Below are positions 28,108-52,341 of a DNA stretch of 64,000 nt, one piece after another (positions within the stretch are counted from its first letter, which is position 1; every line of letters begins with the position of its first letter). The notes beneath the pieces were generated by a model, which was given only the letters and a program-made list of their open reading frames with translations, made no database searches and was not told the DNA's origin. This DNA comes from Heliocidaris tuberculata (taxonomy: Eukaryota; Echinodermata; Echinoidea; Camarodonta; Echinometridae), in NCBI GenBank assembly GCA_025618425.1, contig CM046837.1:19624999-19688998 (forward strand). Reading direction: 5' to 3'. The position numbers and the translations under genes are program-made.

Positions 28108-28370
28108 CCCCTTTTAAAAAATGTGATCCGAAATTCATATTTTTAATTGTTTCGTTTACAACTAAGTATATCTTTCCATTCCCATATCGTTGCAAATTTG
28201 TAAATTTACGGTGCTATTGGAAATCTGTAACTTTCCTGTGCAGACTGGAGCCTAGACCCAAGTAACCACAGCATGTCCTCACATTGCATCGGATTCGACC
28301 CTTTGGGAATGTGGTTTCCACTTGACTGTGATTAACATCTCCAAGTTATCTGCCAAACCTACATCCAATA

Positions 28371-29568
28371 GTCCAAGTAGTGATGATACAGACATCACTT
28401 TCAAAAGGTTATCATGACATAGAGACTGCCAGTAGCATGTACATGTACATGTACATTTAGAAGTGTACCCAACGCAAGCAGCTAGATCCACGGGATCTTC
28501 TTCCTCGAACTGTTCATTATGCTCTTGAAATTATGCTCTTGAAATTATGTGTTCTTTAAAAAGAAATATATATTTACTCTCTCACCTTCATTTCTTCTCT
28601 GTATAGTGCTGAATTATACTCGTAAATTCTGTACATATTACTAGAATGGTGTATGTAATCTGTAAACAATAATGGGAGAAAATGTACATTAATTTGACAA
28701 TCTCTAAATGACAATGATATTGTTATTTAAATTCTTGAAGGTTGATTCTTGGGGGCATGGAAGAAATACAATCATATTTAAACAGTGTATAGGGCAATAT
28801 TTGGCATGAACATGTGTAAAATATAAATAATAAAAAATAATGAAATTATATACTACATTTTTTAGCGGACTCGATTATCAGCTATATGAAAGATTCACAT
28901 GCGATGACACCTTGATAACCTAAAAAAAAAAATCATATTTGCTATATTTTTCTTCGATACATCTAATGAAACATTAAAACCTAGATATATATATATAATT
29001 AATTTACAAAACCATGAGTGATTTTTGAATATTTTGGTACTCCTTTTGTAAAACAACTTATACATTTTTTTTAGAAGCATCTGATAAAATTTAACTTTTG
29101 CTAAAAGATCATACTTAATAAAAAGTTTCCTGGTATAATCAAAAGCAGAACATTTGAACAATTAAAGATTCAGCACCTTTTTGTCACACAGAGTACAACA
29201 TTGTAGACCCTGGCCAGGTAAATAGCGACCATTAGCTTCAGGCAGCTTATAATTTCAACAAAATCTACAGAAGAAATATTTAACAAATAATGATAGTAAT
29301 AGAAATAGTCAAAAGGAGAATATGAAGATTTTTCAAAATTTCATGCAACAACTCCAGTCGGTATTCATCGTAAGTTATTCACTTTGTATGCATTCGGACG
29401 AAAATTGATTCATTCATTTACTTATATCAATAAATAATATGTCTGCTCCGCATCATATGAATGAATTTAATATAAAGTAATTGTTCCTTATTAGTCTTCT
29501 CTATTGTACTCTTTCTCCTAGTATAAATGGCGTTTCAATGATAAATGATATAAGATATGAACAATCAA
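28371..29568. other. Intergenic between lectin genes 2 and 3
   Basis: No gene is seen. AT-rich, with a TACATGTACATG tract near 28436-28456. Confidence 0.5.
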
Positions 29569-29626
29569 TGAGAATGAATAGGGGAGGAAGAAAAAGAAAA
29601 GAAAGAAGGGATCGAGAAAAAAGGTG

Positions 29627-29667
<41 letters not shown>

Positions 29668-29790
29668 TTTTATTTATTGCGTTATTACTGTATTTATGTC
29701 TAGTAACTATACCCAGGCCTACACTTGAATTTTAAAAATGTTGAAATTCATATTGTAAATTTATTTCAAAAAAAAAAAGTAATCATGACC
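29569..29790. repeat. Segmental direct repeat, copy 1
   Basis: Aligns in the same orientation with 35790-36019: GAAAGAAGGGAT.GAGAAAA, TTATGTCTAGTAAC, AGGCCTACA.TTGAATTTT and GTAATCATG are shared in order. The (GA)n length differs. Copy 1 lies upstream of lectin gene 3. Confidence 0.8.
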
Positions 29791-30468
29791 ATAGGCAATT
29801 GCTACATTTGAAATAAGAAAAGCACAAAATGAAATGAAACTGGTTAATTTATCAGTGTCGATAGTATAACAATAATTCATTCATTGATTTAATTATTAAT
29901 TCATTATTTTGTTTGCGGCCGATTGTCCAACACGTCTCTAAGGAAATTTTGATGGTACTCCCCTCTCGGCAACTGATATTAAACTTTATTCATTTCCAAT
30001 AAGAAAGATAATATTTTATTTTGCTGCATTCAAACAATTAAGTGCATTCTGTGACATATAAAGTATGTTTGTCATAGAATGTTAATTATTTCAATCACTT
30101 TAATGAACTTGGAACAAATTGATTATCTTATTGTTACCATATGGATGTTCGTGACCGCCGTGTGTGCAATTGCTGTGGAAACCGGGTACTCATCGGACAG
30201 AAAAGCAGTCCTTTAAAAATGTAAGAAACCATTATAAAACAAAAAATAGCCTTGAAATAAAATGGAAACACATATTTCGCCCTTTATGAAACAACATGGA
30301 AACAAAGTTTCTGTTTTCAACAGAAGGATATTTTTTGCCAACGATACTATTATTGATAATAAAACATTATTATACATCTTTAAGGCTAAAGATTTATTAA
30401 AAATTTATTTGCTGCCGGCTCTGGAGACCATTACGGTCATTCTGCATCACAAAACTGGCTGCAACAAC

Positions 30469-43807
<13,339 letters not shown>

Positions 43808-43815
43808 CAATACGC

Positions 43816-44371
43816 GTGTTATCATTTTAGAGAGGTTATCATGATTCAAAGCCTTCTCAAAATAATTTCGGCCCCAGATTTAAGAGTTCCGTATAATTAT
43901 CATTCTGTGTATTAAAGTATGACTCTAAAGTCTTAACTAATCTAACACGATATATCATACTTTAAAATTGTAAGTAATTGTTTAAGTAATTTTGTTCTTT
44001 GCATAATGTAAATTGAAAGTGGGTTTCCTATATAATCAGGTGTTTTATCATTTTAGAGAGCTTATCATGAGTTTAAATACCATCTCAAATTAATAATGAT
44101 AATTCCGGTCCCAGGAGTTCCTTACGATAAAGCAAGTTCTTATTCTCTGTATATACAGACATGCATTTGTGGAGATTTCTTGTTACGGCCGGGGGGTGGG
44201 GGGGGGGGGGGAATAGCCTTTGTCATTGGTTGCTGCACGAAATTCAAAATTTCCCGGGATCACCGCCCATGCAAACATGAAACTATGATTCTTAACTAAT
44301 CTAACACTAAATACCATAATTTAATTACGTAAGCGATTGTTTAAACTATTTGACTTTGTTCTTTAGATATT
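43816..44371. repeat. Tandem duplication in 3' UTR of lectin gene 3
   Basis: Unit 1 (43816-44007) and unit 2 (44039-44371) share TTATCATTTTAGAGAG, TTCTTATTCTCTGTAT-like, CTTAACTAATCTAACAC and GATTGTTTAA blocks in order. Unit 2 is longer because of a G-rich repeat piece at about 44150-44280. Confidence 0.75.
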
Positions 44372-44395
44372 GGAGATTCCAATAGTTTCCACTAT

Positions 44396-44655
44396 GAATA
44401 CTGTAAATACATTATATTCATATTCATAGTGCATATTGATATATTCTAATCCAAGAACATACTATGTTCAAAATCAGATAAAGAAATAAATTCATGTGTA
44501 ATTTTAATATGAATGTCATTTAGTTATATATATATATAACTAAATGACATTCATATTAGAATTACACATGAATTTATTTCTTTATCTGATTTTGAACATA
44601 GTATGTTCTTGGATTAGAATATATCAATATGCACTATGAATATGAATATAATATA
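44396..44655. repeat. Near-perfect palindrome, about 125-bp arms
   Basis: The arms meet at ATATATATATAT near 44525-44537. Blocks such as CTAAATGACATTCATATT, CTGATTTTGAACATAGTATG and ATATCAATATGCACTATGAA appear in both orientations. It is followed at 44668-44703 by GTCCTGCGTCGGTTGATGAA..ACAAAAGTT, the inverse of the terminal sequence at 22621-22656 next to the Penelope-like element. Confidence 0.85.
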
Positions 44656-45307
44656 TATTAAGTTATTGTCCTGCGTCGGTTGATGAAAATTACACAAAAG
44701 TTACCAATAATTGAAACCGTTGGGGAGATGAAATATTACATCTCTCCACCGCTTGTTTTATTTATTGATCTATACATCCACGCAAAATTTAATATTATGT
44801 TTTATATTATAGCAATGAAATTAGATGAAATAAATGTGACAAACATTGACAACATTTTTTGAATGTAATAATGTTGCAAGAAATAAAACTTGGAATCTCA
44901 GTGCGTGAACCTATTTTCTATTAATATATTTCAGTTTACAGTAATATATAATATGCCTACACTAGCATTGAGTAATAGGAACAATAGGAATTGATAGTTC
45001 ATTTTTTATGAGTTCCATCCGTTGTTTGCAATAAGTACCTCGGAAATATAGTTATCTCATTGCTTTATTTGAAAAAAATCAATGATATTTCAATTAACTA
45101 CGCTAGGATAGGAGCGAAGCACGTTGAAATAATGGATGTTTAGTAACCACAAGAAAACTCACAAACGTATGCTAACAGCGGAGGGCAAGCGAAGTAAATG
45201 AAGTGCTGCGGTCCGCCTCTGTATACTGGCACGTATTCTGTTGATTAGAATAACTTAGGAACAGAATATACATCAGTTGATTCATTTCACACGTGAGCTC
45301 GAACAAC

Positions 45308-48300
45308 ATGTCATTACGAGAGGCTTTCTTCTCGGCTTTCATCAAATGCCTTCTTCTTGGTAAGATCTAAATATTAAATAAGAACATGGAGTTATTCTAT
45401 GATAAACTTCATTTTTTCTCTACTGTACGTCATTAAAAACAATAACCACCAATTAAAATGCAAGTACATGAAGCAATTAGTGTAAAAAAAAGAAGTTTAG
45501 TAGCTTTGATGATTGTATATGATTGGTTAATTCGCCTTTGTACTTTTTCTTTTTAGAGTTGTTTTGTTGTGATATTCATATTAATAGTTACTACTTATTC
45601 CCGTTTATTAATTGTCAAAGCCATTGTATCGAAACTTATTCGCTATATAAGTGTATATAAGAGTGCCAATATTGTATCAGTTTTAGAATTGTTTCGAATT
45701 GTTTATAACATTGCAGAAATGAAATGAAATGAGTGAATCATGAAACTTTCCTTGAGATGCAAAGTTTAGTCTTCTACTTTTGATTTTCACAATTGAAGAT
45801 AACAACGTTCTCTACCTAAAATCAAACCCATATTCGATTTATGTTTATAATTATCATTACATCCTTTTAGGGTTAGAGAACTCATTTGAAAAATAGTTTT
45901 ACAAAACACCTTGTGCATTCAATTCTAGTGATTGATAGAAAAGTAAGAGGGGCCAATAACAAATAAACACACACTCCTACATCCACCCACATACGCACAC
46001 ACAATAATCTGTTTATGGCTGGAAGACATAAAATCATCCCCACCCCTCAATGATTTAGAAATGTGAATTCGGTATATATTGTATATTTGCATTAAAATCT
46101 AAACATGCACAGCAAAAATGCTTGGTGAGAGATCATCTGTACCATATATATATATTGTGTGGGCGTGTGTGTGTGTGTGTGTGTATTCAAGCGACACTCC
46201 ATAGGGGTGTAGGAAGGCCAGTACAATGTATATGCAGTTATATGATATAAATATTGTTTCCCATGTTCATGGAGGGGGGGGGGGGGGGGTATTTCATGAA
46301 AATATTTCATTCAATGCTTTCTTCATAGTTTTGACATTCAGTTATCTATTTAAAGAAGATGTTACATGATAATGTGCTTTATTTGTTATATACTTTCACT
46401 GAAATGTTGATTTATGATTTATGTATAATTATTGAGTGGAATCAAAATAAAGATCATTGAAAAAAAAATACTTCTCTCTTATCCAATATTTATGTAATGA
46501 TCGGGTTTGGATTTGGAACTCGTCAGAATTTGACGGTACAAAATGTGTATAGAATTAATATGAATTGAAATAAATTCGTCCGCCTTGAAGGGTATGCAGT
46601 GTCAACCCAGAGTTGCGAGCAGTTTGTGTATCAACGTTGTCCCGTGGTTGTAAGAGATGGGCAGCCTGTACAACAAGTGCTCATATCATTCAACTTTACC
46701 ACCTACCACGGCTGTCAAACAAAGTCAAGACACAAGAATGTGGATGTCTGCATTATACCATTTCTGAAAGGTCAGTATTAAAACGAAATCAAGAGAGTTT
46801 CGTCAATCTTTTATTCTTATACATGTATTTCTCCCCCAATATTCATTCATTCGATTTAATTGAAGTCATTTTATGAGACATGAAAAGGGTTAATTGAATT
46901 AAATTTACACCATGTGGAAAGGGGAAAAATAATTATCTAAGTAGGCCTACAAACTTTATCATCATTCGTTTCATTCATAATTTAATAAAAGTAAAAATTA
47001 GTATAGGCATATTGTATAAATGCAGTTATGACAACAGACAAAACATGCATCCCATAATTATACGCTTGTCTTGTACAGTTAGATAATACAAGTCATGTGG
47101 GAGGTACCTGAATAGAAAAATCATATGTACGTATATGACGAAATAATCCAAGAAATTTACACAGCAACGACAATCACAATAGTGAGTTTTCGATTTGCAC
47201 TTCCACACTGTGACTGCTACATGATGACGTCATTTGAACAAATTGCGCATGCTCCATGTTCTCTAGCACGTCCAGTACCAGAATCGAGAACGTGTCCACG
47301 AGGGTTTTCACGTCCACCTGGATTCTAGGACGTATGTCGTCATCGGGTCTCAAAATGGATGAAATCGCACTGAGTAGCCTCAGCAGGGACAGAGGGGGCG
47401 GGGCCATGACGTCATGACGTTGTGAACATGCGTCGACTAATATCGAAATGGGTTCCAACAAGGTGGACGGGACGAGTAGACGGCAAGCGTTTAGTACAGC
47501 TAGAGAACGAGAACGGCGTCCTCGTCCACACTATCGAAAAGTCCTTAATTGTGAAAAACAAATAAATAATTTCTCCATCCCATCCCCATTGTCAGATTCA
47601 TTGAATAAACAAATACAAATATATATATTTAAAAAGAAGTGAAGAGCTTTGATCTCCCATAACAACGTTCGTAATAAATAAAAAAAAAAAAAAACTTGAA
47701 ATAAAACAAGAATATGAGAAATAAGCTTGAAAAAGCAATCGATAAATATGAGGAGCCGAAATATGAATATATAGGCCCACATTATACGAAGTTACAAACT
47801 CTATGGCCCGAATTCACAAAGGTGGTAATAGATTTGTACCATGGTTTATGCAGATTTTGTGGTATAAGTGCGCTTGATTTCGCGCGTACACTTAGAAAGA
47901 TCCACTAAAATGAACGCGCGTGATTAGCAAAGTGCGCAAATTCACGCTAGTTGCCGTGGTTTAGACCATGGTTTATGTAAATTAATTGAAATAAACTGTG
48001 CGTAAACTTACATAAACCATGGTCTAAACCATGGCAACTAGCGTAAAATTTGCGCACTTTGCTAATCACGCGCGTTCATTATTGGATCTTTCTAAGTGTA
48101 CGCGCGAAATCAAGCGCACTTATACCACAAAATCTGCATAAACCATGGTACAAAACTATTACCACCTTTGTGAATTCGGGCCTATTAATGTAACTACAGT
48201 CGTACCGTGACAGCGTACATGGAAAAACTAACCAACCATCTCCTGTTGTAAAACAAATCACTGTGACTGAATCGCACTCATAGAAAAGTCAAAATCTCTC

Positions 48301-48653
48301 TTTCTTTTTAATTTCAATGGACATTTCCTTGTAACTATACCTATTATAAGGTGATGTCATTGGAATAATAAAATATTAGCATGTATGCTCTCCACGTTTC
48401 TCTTTTTCATATGATTATTCAACATGTTCGATGAAAATTTAATTTTAACACCTGACATCATCGTTTCTTTTCCCCATCGAAACTATAGCGCTTAAGATCA
48501 GTGGCGTATATCTGGACCAGCAGTCAGAATGGGGGAGGGGGATCATGAAAAACCCGATCGTTATTCATATATGTCAGCAAAAATTTCACTTTCGGCAGCC
48601 CTAATTTGCATGGGAAGAGGCTGGGATGGGTAGGCAGTGAACGTTCCTTTTCC

Positions 48654-48690
<37 letters not shown>

Positions 48691-50498
48691 CGGGTTGAAT
48701 TTATTATTTTTATTTCGATATGATATCATTTTTAAGGTATTTTAGAGTCATTAGTTACAGCCGTATTCAATCAACCCGTAGATATTTGCGAGCGAGCAAA
48801 AACTTGGGCCACATTTCCTCTTGAATTACATAGTTTTTAAAGGCGCATTATAATGCGTGCTAAATCTTTTCAGTTGTATGGTTAAAATTTTTCGACTGAA
48901 CTCACTTTGTAACATAAGAACGACGTTCGATTTTGTATGTTAGAATTTAGCTAGTACTGATGATACATGAACCCCGTTTCAGTTTTTTCTTTTCATTTTT
49001 TTTAAAGTTTGGATTTATGACATCGCCGATTTGTAAGGTCGCATTCAATTTGAGGCTGAGCAGGAAATTTTTGAAGAAATGTTCCTTATTTTTGAGGTTT
49101 AAAGAGTAGTTATAGCATTATTTACTTTGCAATAGTTTTCTCCCTTTAACTAAAAACTGACTAGTTTTTGTTTTCTTGGTGGAAATTTCCGGAGAGGAGG
49201 AGACAAACTGCCCCCTTTCCCCCTTCAATTACGCTTGTGGCATAATTAGAGTTTTTAGATATCAGTTATTCTTCTTTTTGTAATACAACTAGCAGAGGAA
49301 TACGGGTAAAAGAAAATCAGAAAATACATTTAGAAGCGTGTCGTATGAAAAGAATCAGAAAACTCATTGTCATCAACAGTTTTGGATACCTACGCATTTA
49401 TTGATTGCTTTTGAAAGAATATTTATTCCATAAATTGTCATGGTTGTGTCACCATTGTGAAGACCGATTTTTAGATCGTAGAAATTGATTTTTCTGACCC
49501 TTTTCTTGTTTCCTTGCAGTGTAATGATGTTCAAAAATAGGACAATTAAAAATGAACGATGAAAACAATGAAACAATCGATCAAATCAAATCAATTATTG
49601 TCATGATTTTGAACATAGGCATAGGAAGCGAGGGCCGGAGGCTGTAGCCCCCCCCCCCCCCGAGAATTTTGAAATCGCCAATATTCGGCAGTCGGCATTG
49701 CATGTTCGCGGTCAGCCGTCACCTCACGTTCGGGCAGCGAGGTCTATTTATAATAGTTTCCTTTTCACTCCAGTGTATTTGATGACAAAATTACATTTCC
49801 ACTTTAATGAGGTAATTTTTTTTTTTGCTCACTCACTGCGCTCACTCGCATGTAATATAAAAACGAGACTTTATATTCTGGCAAGAGACGTTAGCCCCCA
49901 GGCGAAATTGCGCCCGTACGCCTATGTATGTGAGAACATAATCATGATGTTCAATATTCATTTATTTTTAACCTTTATATTTGCTCTATGACAAAACCCT
50001 AAATCGACTTAAAAATCCCAAATAAAGAGAATCCAATTTTCATAGGTCTGTCTCCATCTCCCCAACCTGCTGACCTGTCGTCTTCTTCATCACCCACTAA
50101 GTCACCATCAGCATCATCGTCATCTGTCTCATCACCCGCTTTAAGTTCCCGACGATCTCGGTCAATGACATTGAAGAAATCATCCTCGATATCGACAGAT
50201 CAATCGCCCATTCAACCATCGGTATCAACTTCTCCACGATCAACGACTTCTACAGGTCCGCCGTCATCATTCTCAAAATCGACGTATTCATCGTCATCAT
50301 CACCATCCGCATCAACTTCAGACCGAATCCTACCACCAACTTTTACGACGTCGTCCCCGTCATCGGGAGATCAATCGACCTCGATGTCATTGCCTTCAAC
50401 ATTACCAGTAGTTTTACCGCGACTTATGACAGCATTGGCTTCACCATCGCAATTACCAACCTCGTCAACCCCCGCACCTACGACAACCGGTCCAATTG
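45308..50498 (+). CDS. Lectin-array gene 4: signal, 4-Cys domain, Ser-rich stalk; 3' part not in window
   Basis: Exons: 45308-45359 (signal peptide, after CGAACAACATG), 46591-46770 (60 residues, Cys 9/17/42/54, CPVVVRDGQPVQQVL, NFTT site) and 50046-50498 (151 residues of Ser/Thr/Pro-rich stalk, less repetitive than in the paralogues). Donors GTAAGA, GTCAGT and GTAGGT; all phase 1. No lectin-domain exon follows before the Polinton-like element begins, so these exons are either beyond the window, with the element inside intron 3, or lost. All three visible exons are open. Confidence 0.75.
45360..46590. other. Intron 1 of lectin gene 4, nothing notable
   Basis: AT-rich, with a short (GT)n tract at 46155-46185 and a poly-G run near 46273. 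No other feature. Confidence 0.5.
47174..47461 (-). other. Coding-like minus-strand ORF, unassigned
   Basis: A 95-codon frame that is clearly more GC-rich and complex than its surroundings, with a hydrophobic segment (LSLLRLLSAISSIL) and VDVKTLVDTFSILV. It could be an exon or a retro-fragment of another gene, lying antisense in intron 2 of lectin gene 4. I do not recognise it, and splice sites were not identified. Confidence 0.25.
47815..48182. mobile_element. Foldback MITE, 368 bp, near-perfect palindrome
   Basis: The ends GGCCCGAATTCACAAAGGTG and the exact inverse, flanked by TAT on both sides (47812-47814, 48183-48185). The arms of about 180 bp pair almost completely (CCATGGTTTA, GCGCGTACACTTAGAAAGAT). 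No ORF of its own. Confidence 0.85.
48190..50045. other. Intron 2 of lectin gene 4, repeats only
   Basis: It contains a (CT)n tract at 48658-48690, G/C-rich repeat pieces at 48497-48545 and 49620-49665, and a CACTCACTGCGCTCACTCGC stretch near 49830. No gene. Confidence 0.5.
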
Positions 50499-51672
50499 GT
50501 AGGTTTTTCCCATAGGGTTTTTCCTTTTTTTAAAAAAAAATGAAGAATGAAGATTATATTTGAAAGATGAAATGAACCAATTAAATCGTTAGATTGACAT
50601 ACGATGTTACTTACAGAACTTACGAGAAATGATTAATTATTATCCAGCTTTAATAAATTCCGTTGATCTTGATTAGATTGCATTTGAGAAAAAGAAGCGT
50701 GCATCGAAAGTTTCTTTCTGCAATCAAGGCAGAGTCATCATTTCTGTTATCTGGTTATTCAATACTCTGTGTAACACAATCATGACGTTCGAGAAAAGTG
50801 CCTACTTTGCTTAAACAGTGAGATTTTAACACAATAAGATTTCTTATCCACCACAAATGCAAGAAAATTTGGGTCGTCAAATATCTTTTGAGAAGCATAG
50901 AAGTATTTTCCAAGAGGCTCATTATCGGAGAAGCCATCTGCTTTTAAAGGAGGCGCGCCGGGGCTTCCCAGCATTTCAAGAACATGTCATACATAATTCA
51001 AATAGGAGGTTCAATAGCAGAGGGCGACGTATCCGCACACTCTGCGCAGGTCAGCTCATGCGCAGATCTACTAAACGAAGGTAGCCGATTCCTCAAGGTT
51101 ACTTCCGGCTTCCATAGAAAATGTACAGTCACGTAAACAAATTCCTCTTAATAGATGAAAATATTGTTCAGTTTCATAAACTCTCCTAATAATATCATAA
51201 GATCTATGTGGGTAGCATCAGAATATTGCTTGCATTTTCTTGGCTCGAAAACTATAATTTTGTACAGGACTTTTTAAGACTCGACCCATTACATTAGTAT
51301 GGGAACCGGAAGTGTCTATGTCGACGCAGTGTGGAGAGCACTGGCAGTGTGTGGGAGTAGTAGGAAAGTACGGGTTCTGGAACACAGCAATTTAAACAGA
51401 AAAATAGTGACTTAAGTCACTATTTTTAAAACCTTTTTTAAAAAAATTGGCACGATGCCAACGAGCCTTCGGGGCTCTTGACCTTTGACCTCATTCGTGG
51501 AAATTGGGGGATTCCCCGAGGAGGGTCAGTTTCTGGCCTACAGCAATTTAAACAGAGAATAGTGTCAATAGTGTGAAATTTTAATGAGAAATTAAACAGC
51601 AACCAGGATCTTCGGGAAGATCCGGGGATTCCCCAATGGCTTTAAAACATTCTTGGCTCCGTGCCAAAACAC
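50499..51672. other. Junction between lectin gene 4 and the Polinton-like element
   Basis: Donor-side intron, then the left end of the element. A perfect palindrome AATAGTGACTTAAGTCACTATT is centred at about 51411, and ACAGCAATTTAAACAGA recurs at about 51378 and 51540, perhaps within the terminal repeat. The exact left end needs the right end, which is outside the window. Confidence 0.4.
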
Positions 51673-52299
51673 TTATGGAGCGTTGGATGTTCCTGCTTTT
51701 TCAGGAACAAAATTTGGTTTTCTAAAGAACGTCAGGGCTTCTCTTACGGTGTCTTCGACGTGTTTTCTGGTTTCGACGATAATATCATTTTTCATTTCTT
51801 GAAACTTGTTAAATTCTGTCATGATGGCTGAAAACTCTTTTTCCGATATTCCGCCATCGTTCAACGCTTTAGAGACGTGTTCGCTTATCGAGTTTAATTT
51901 TGCATCGGCGAGGATCGCAATTTTCTCATGTTTCCGAGCTTTTAACGAAATCTTTTTACTCCCGTATTTTCCTATAAAGCTTAAAACACCGGTGCCTAAG
52001 GCCACGCTTTCTAAGATCACGACCGCTGGAGCAGCCACGATCGTCGACAACAAGCCAATACCGGCAGCTCCCATGCCCATGCTCAGAGCGATGAGAACGA
52101 TGTCTGTATTGCGGATCCATGTTACAGCTCGTTGATAGTTTTCACAAAGTTTACGACGTTTATTCCTTTCTTCTTCCAAGGAGAGATGAATTTGATTGAT
52201 TTTCTGAAGACGGTAATCGTGACCGGTCTTATAGCGTAGGCTCGTACCTTCGGTACTCGTACTGCTATTGCTAAGCTTCGCAATTGTCTCATTTTCCAT
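51673..52299 (-). CDS. Two-transmembrane coiled-coil protein of the element
   Basis: 208 residues. The N-terminal third is charged and helical (LSLEEERNKRRKLCENYQRA). Two hydrophobic segments follow at about 66-105, rich in Gly/Ala (SMGMGAAGIGLLSTIVAAPA). The C-terminal half is a long Lys/Glu helix (KHEKIAILADAKLNSISEHV). The layout resembles small two-helix membrane proteins of the SLATT type, but this is only a layout resemblance. It is the first gene from the left end and is transcribed toward that end, 43 bp after the fibre-like gene. A role in membrane or virion assembly is inferred. Confidence 0.6.
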   Translation of the reverse strand: MENETIAKLSNSSTSTEGTSLRYKTGHDYRLQKINQIHLSLEEERNKRRKLCENYQRAVTWIRNTDIVLIALSMGMGAAGIGLLSTIVAAPAVVILESVALGTGVLSFIGKYGSKKISLKARKHEKIAILADAKLNSISEHVSKALNDGGISEKEFSAIMTEFNKFQEMKNDIIVETRKHVEDTVREALTFFRKPNFVPEKAGTSNAP

Positions 52300-52341
52300 T
52301 GCTTATTTATTATAAGCATACTATTATTTTTTAAATTTATA

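Larger units (their letters stand above)
23580..28370 (+). pseudogene. Lectin-array gene 2: C-type lectin gene with two lesions
   Basis: Exons: 23580-23631 (signal peptide, after TTCAACAACATG), 24745-24924 (60-residue domain, Cys 9/17/42/54, CPVFLTRGQLVQQVL), 25526-25921 (132-residue Ser/Pro-rich stalk), 26374-26684 (first half of a C-type lectin-like domain, with AVDFC and a KSEEETQFLL block) and 28244 to about 28370 (second half). All earlier junctions are phase 1. Exon 4 is 311 nt where phase 1 needs a multiple of three; after the FC at about 26640-26645 the frame is off by one and the lectin similarity resumes in the neighbouring frame. Exon 5 has an in-frame TAA at 28333-28335, ahead of the terminal VICQTYI block. 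Two separate lesions make a pseudogene likely, unless one is an assembly error. Confidence 0.75.

Noticed and set aside
50755..51084. Short frames on both strands between lectin gene 4 and the Polinton
   Set aside because: They are 60-75 codons long, overlap each other and show no recognisable motif.
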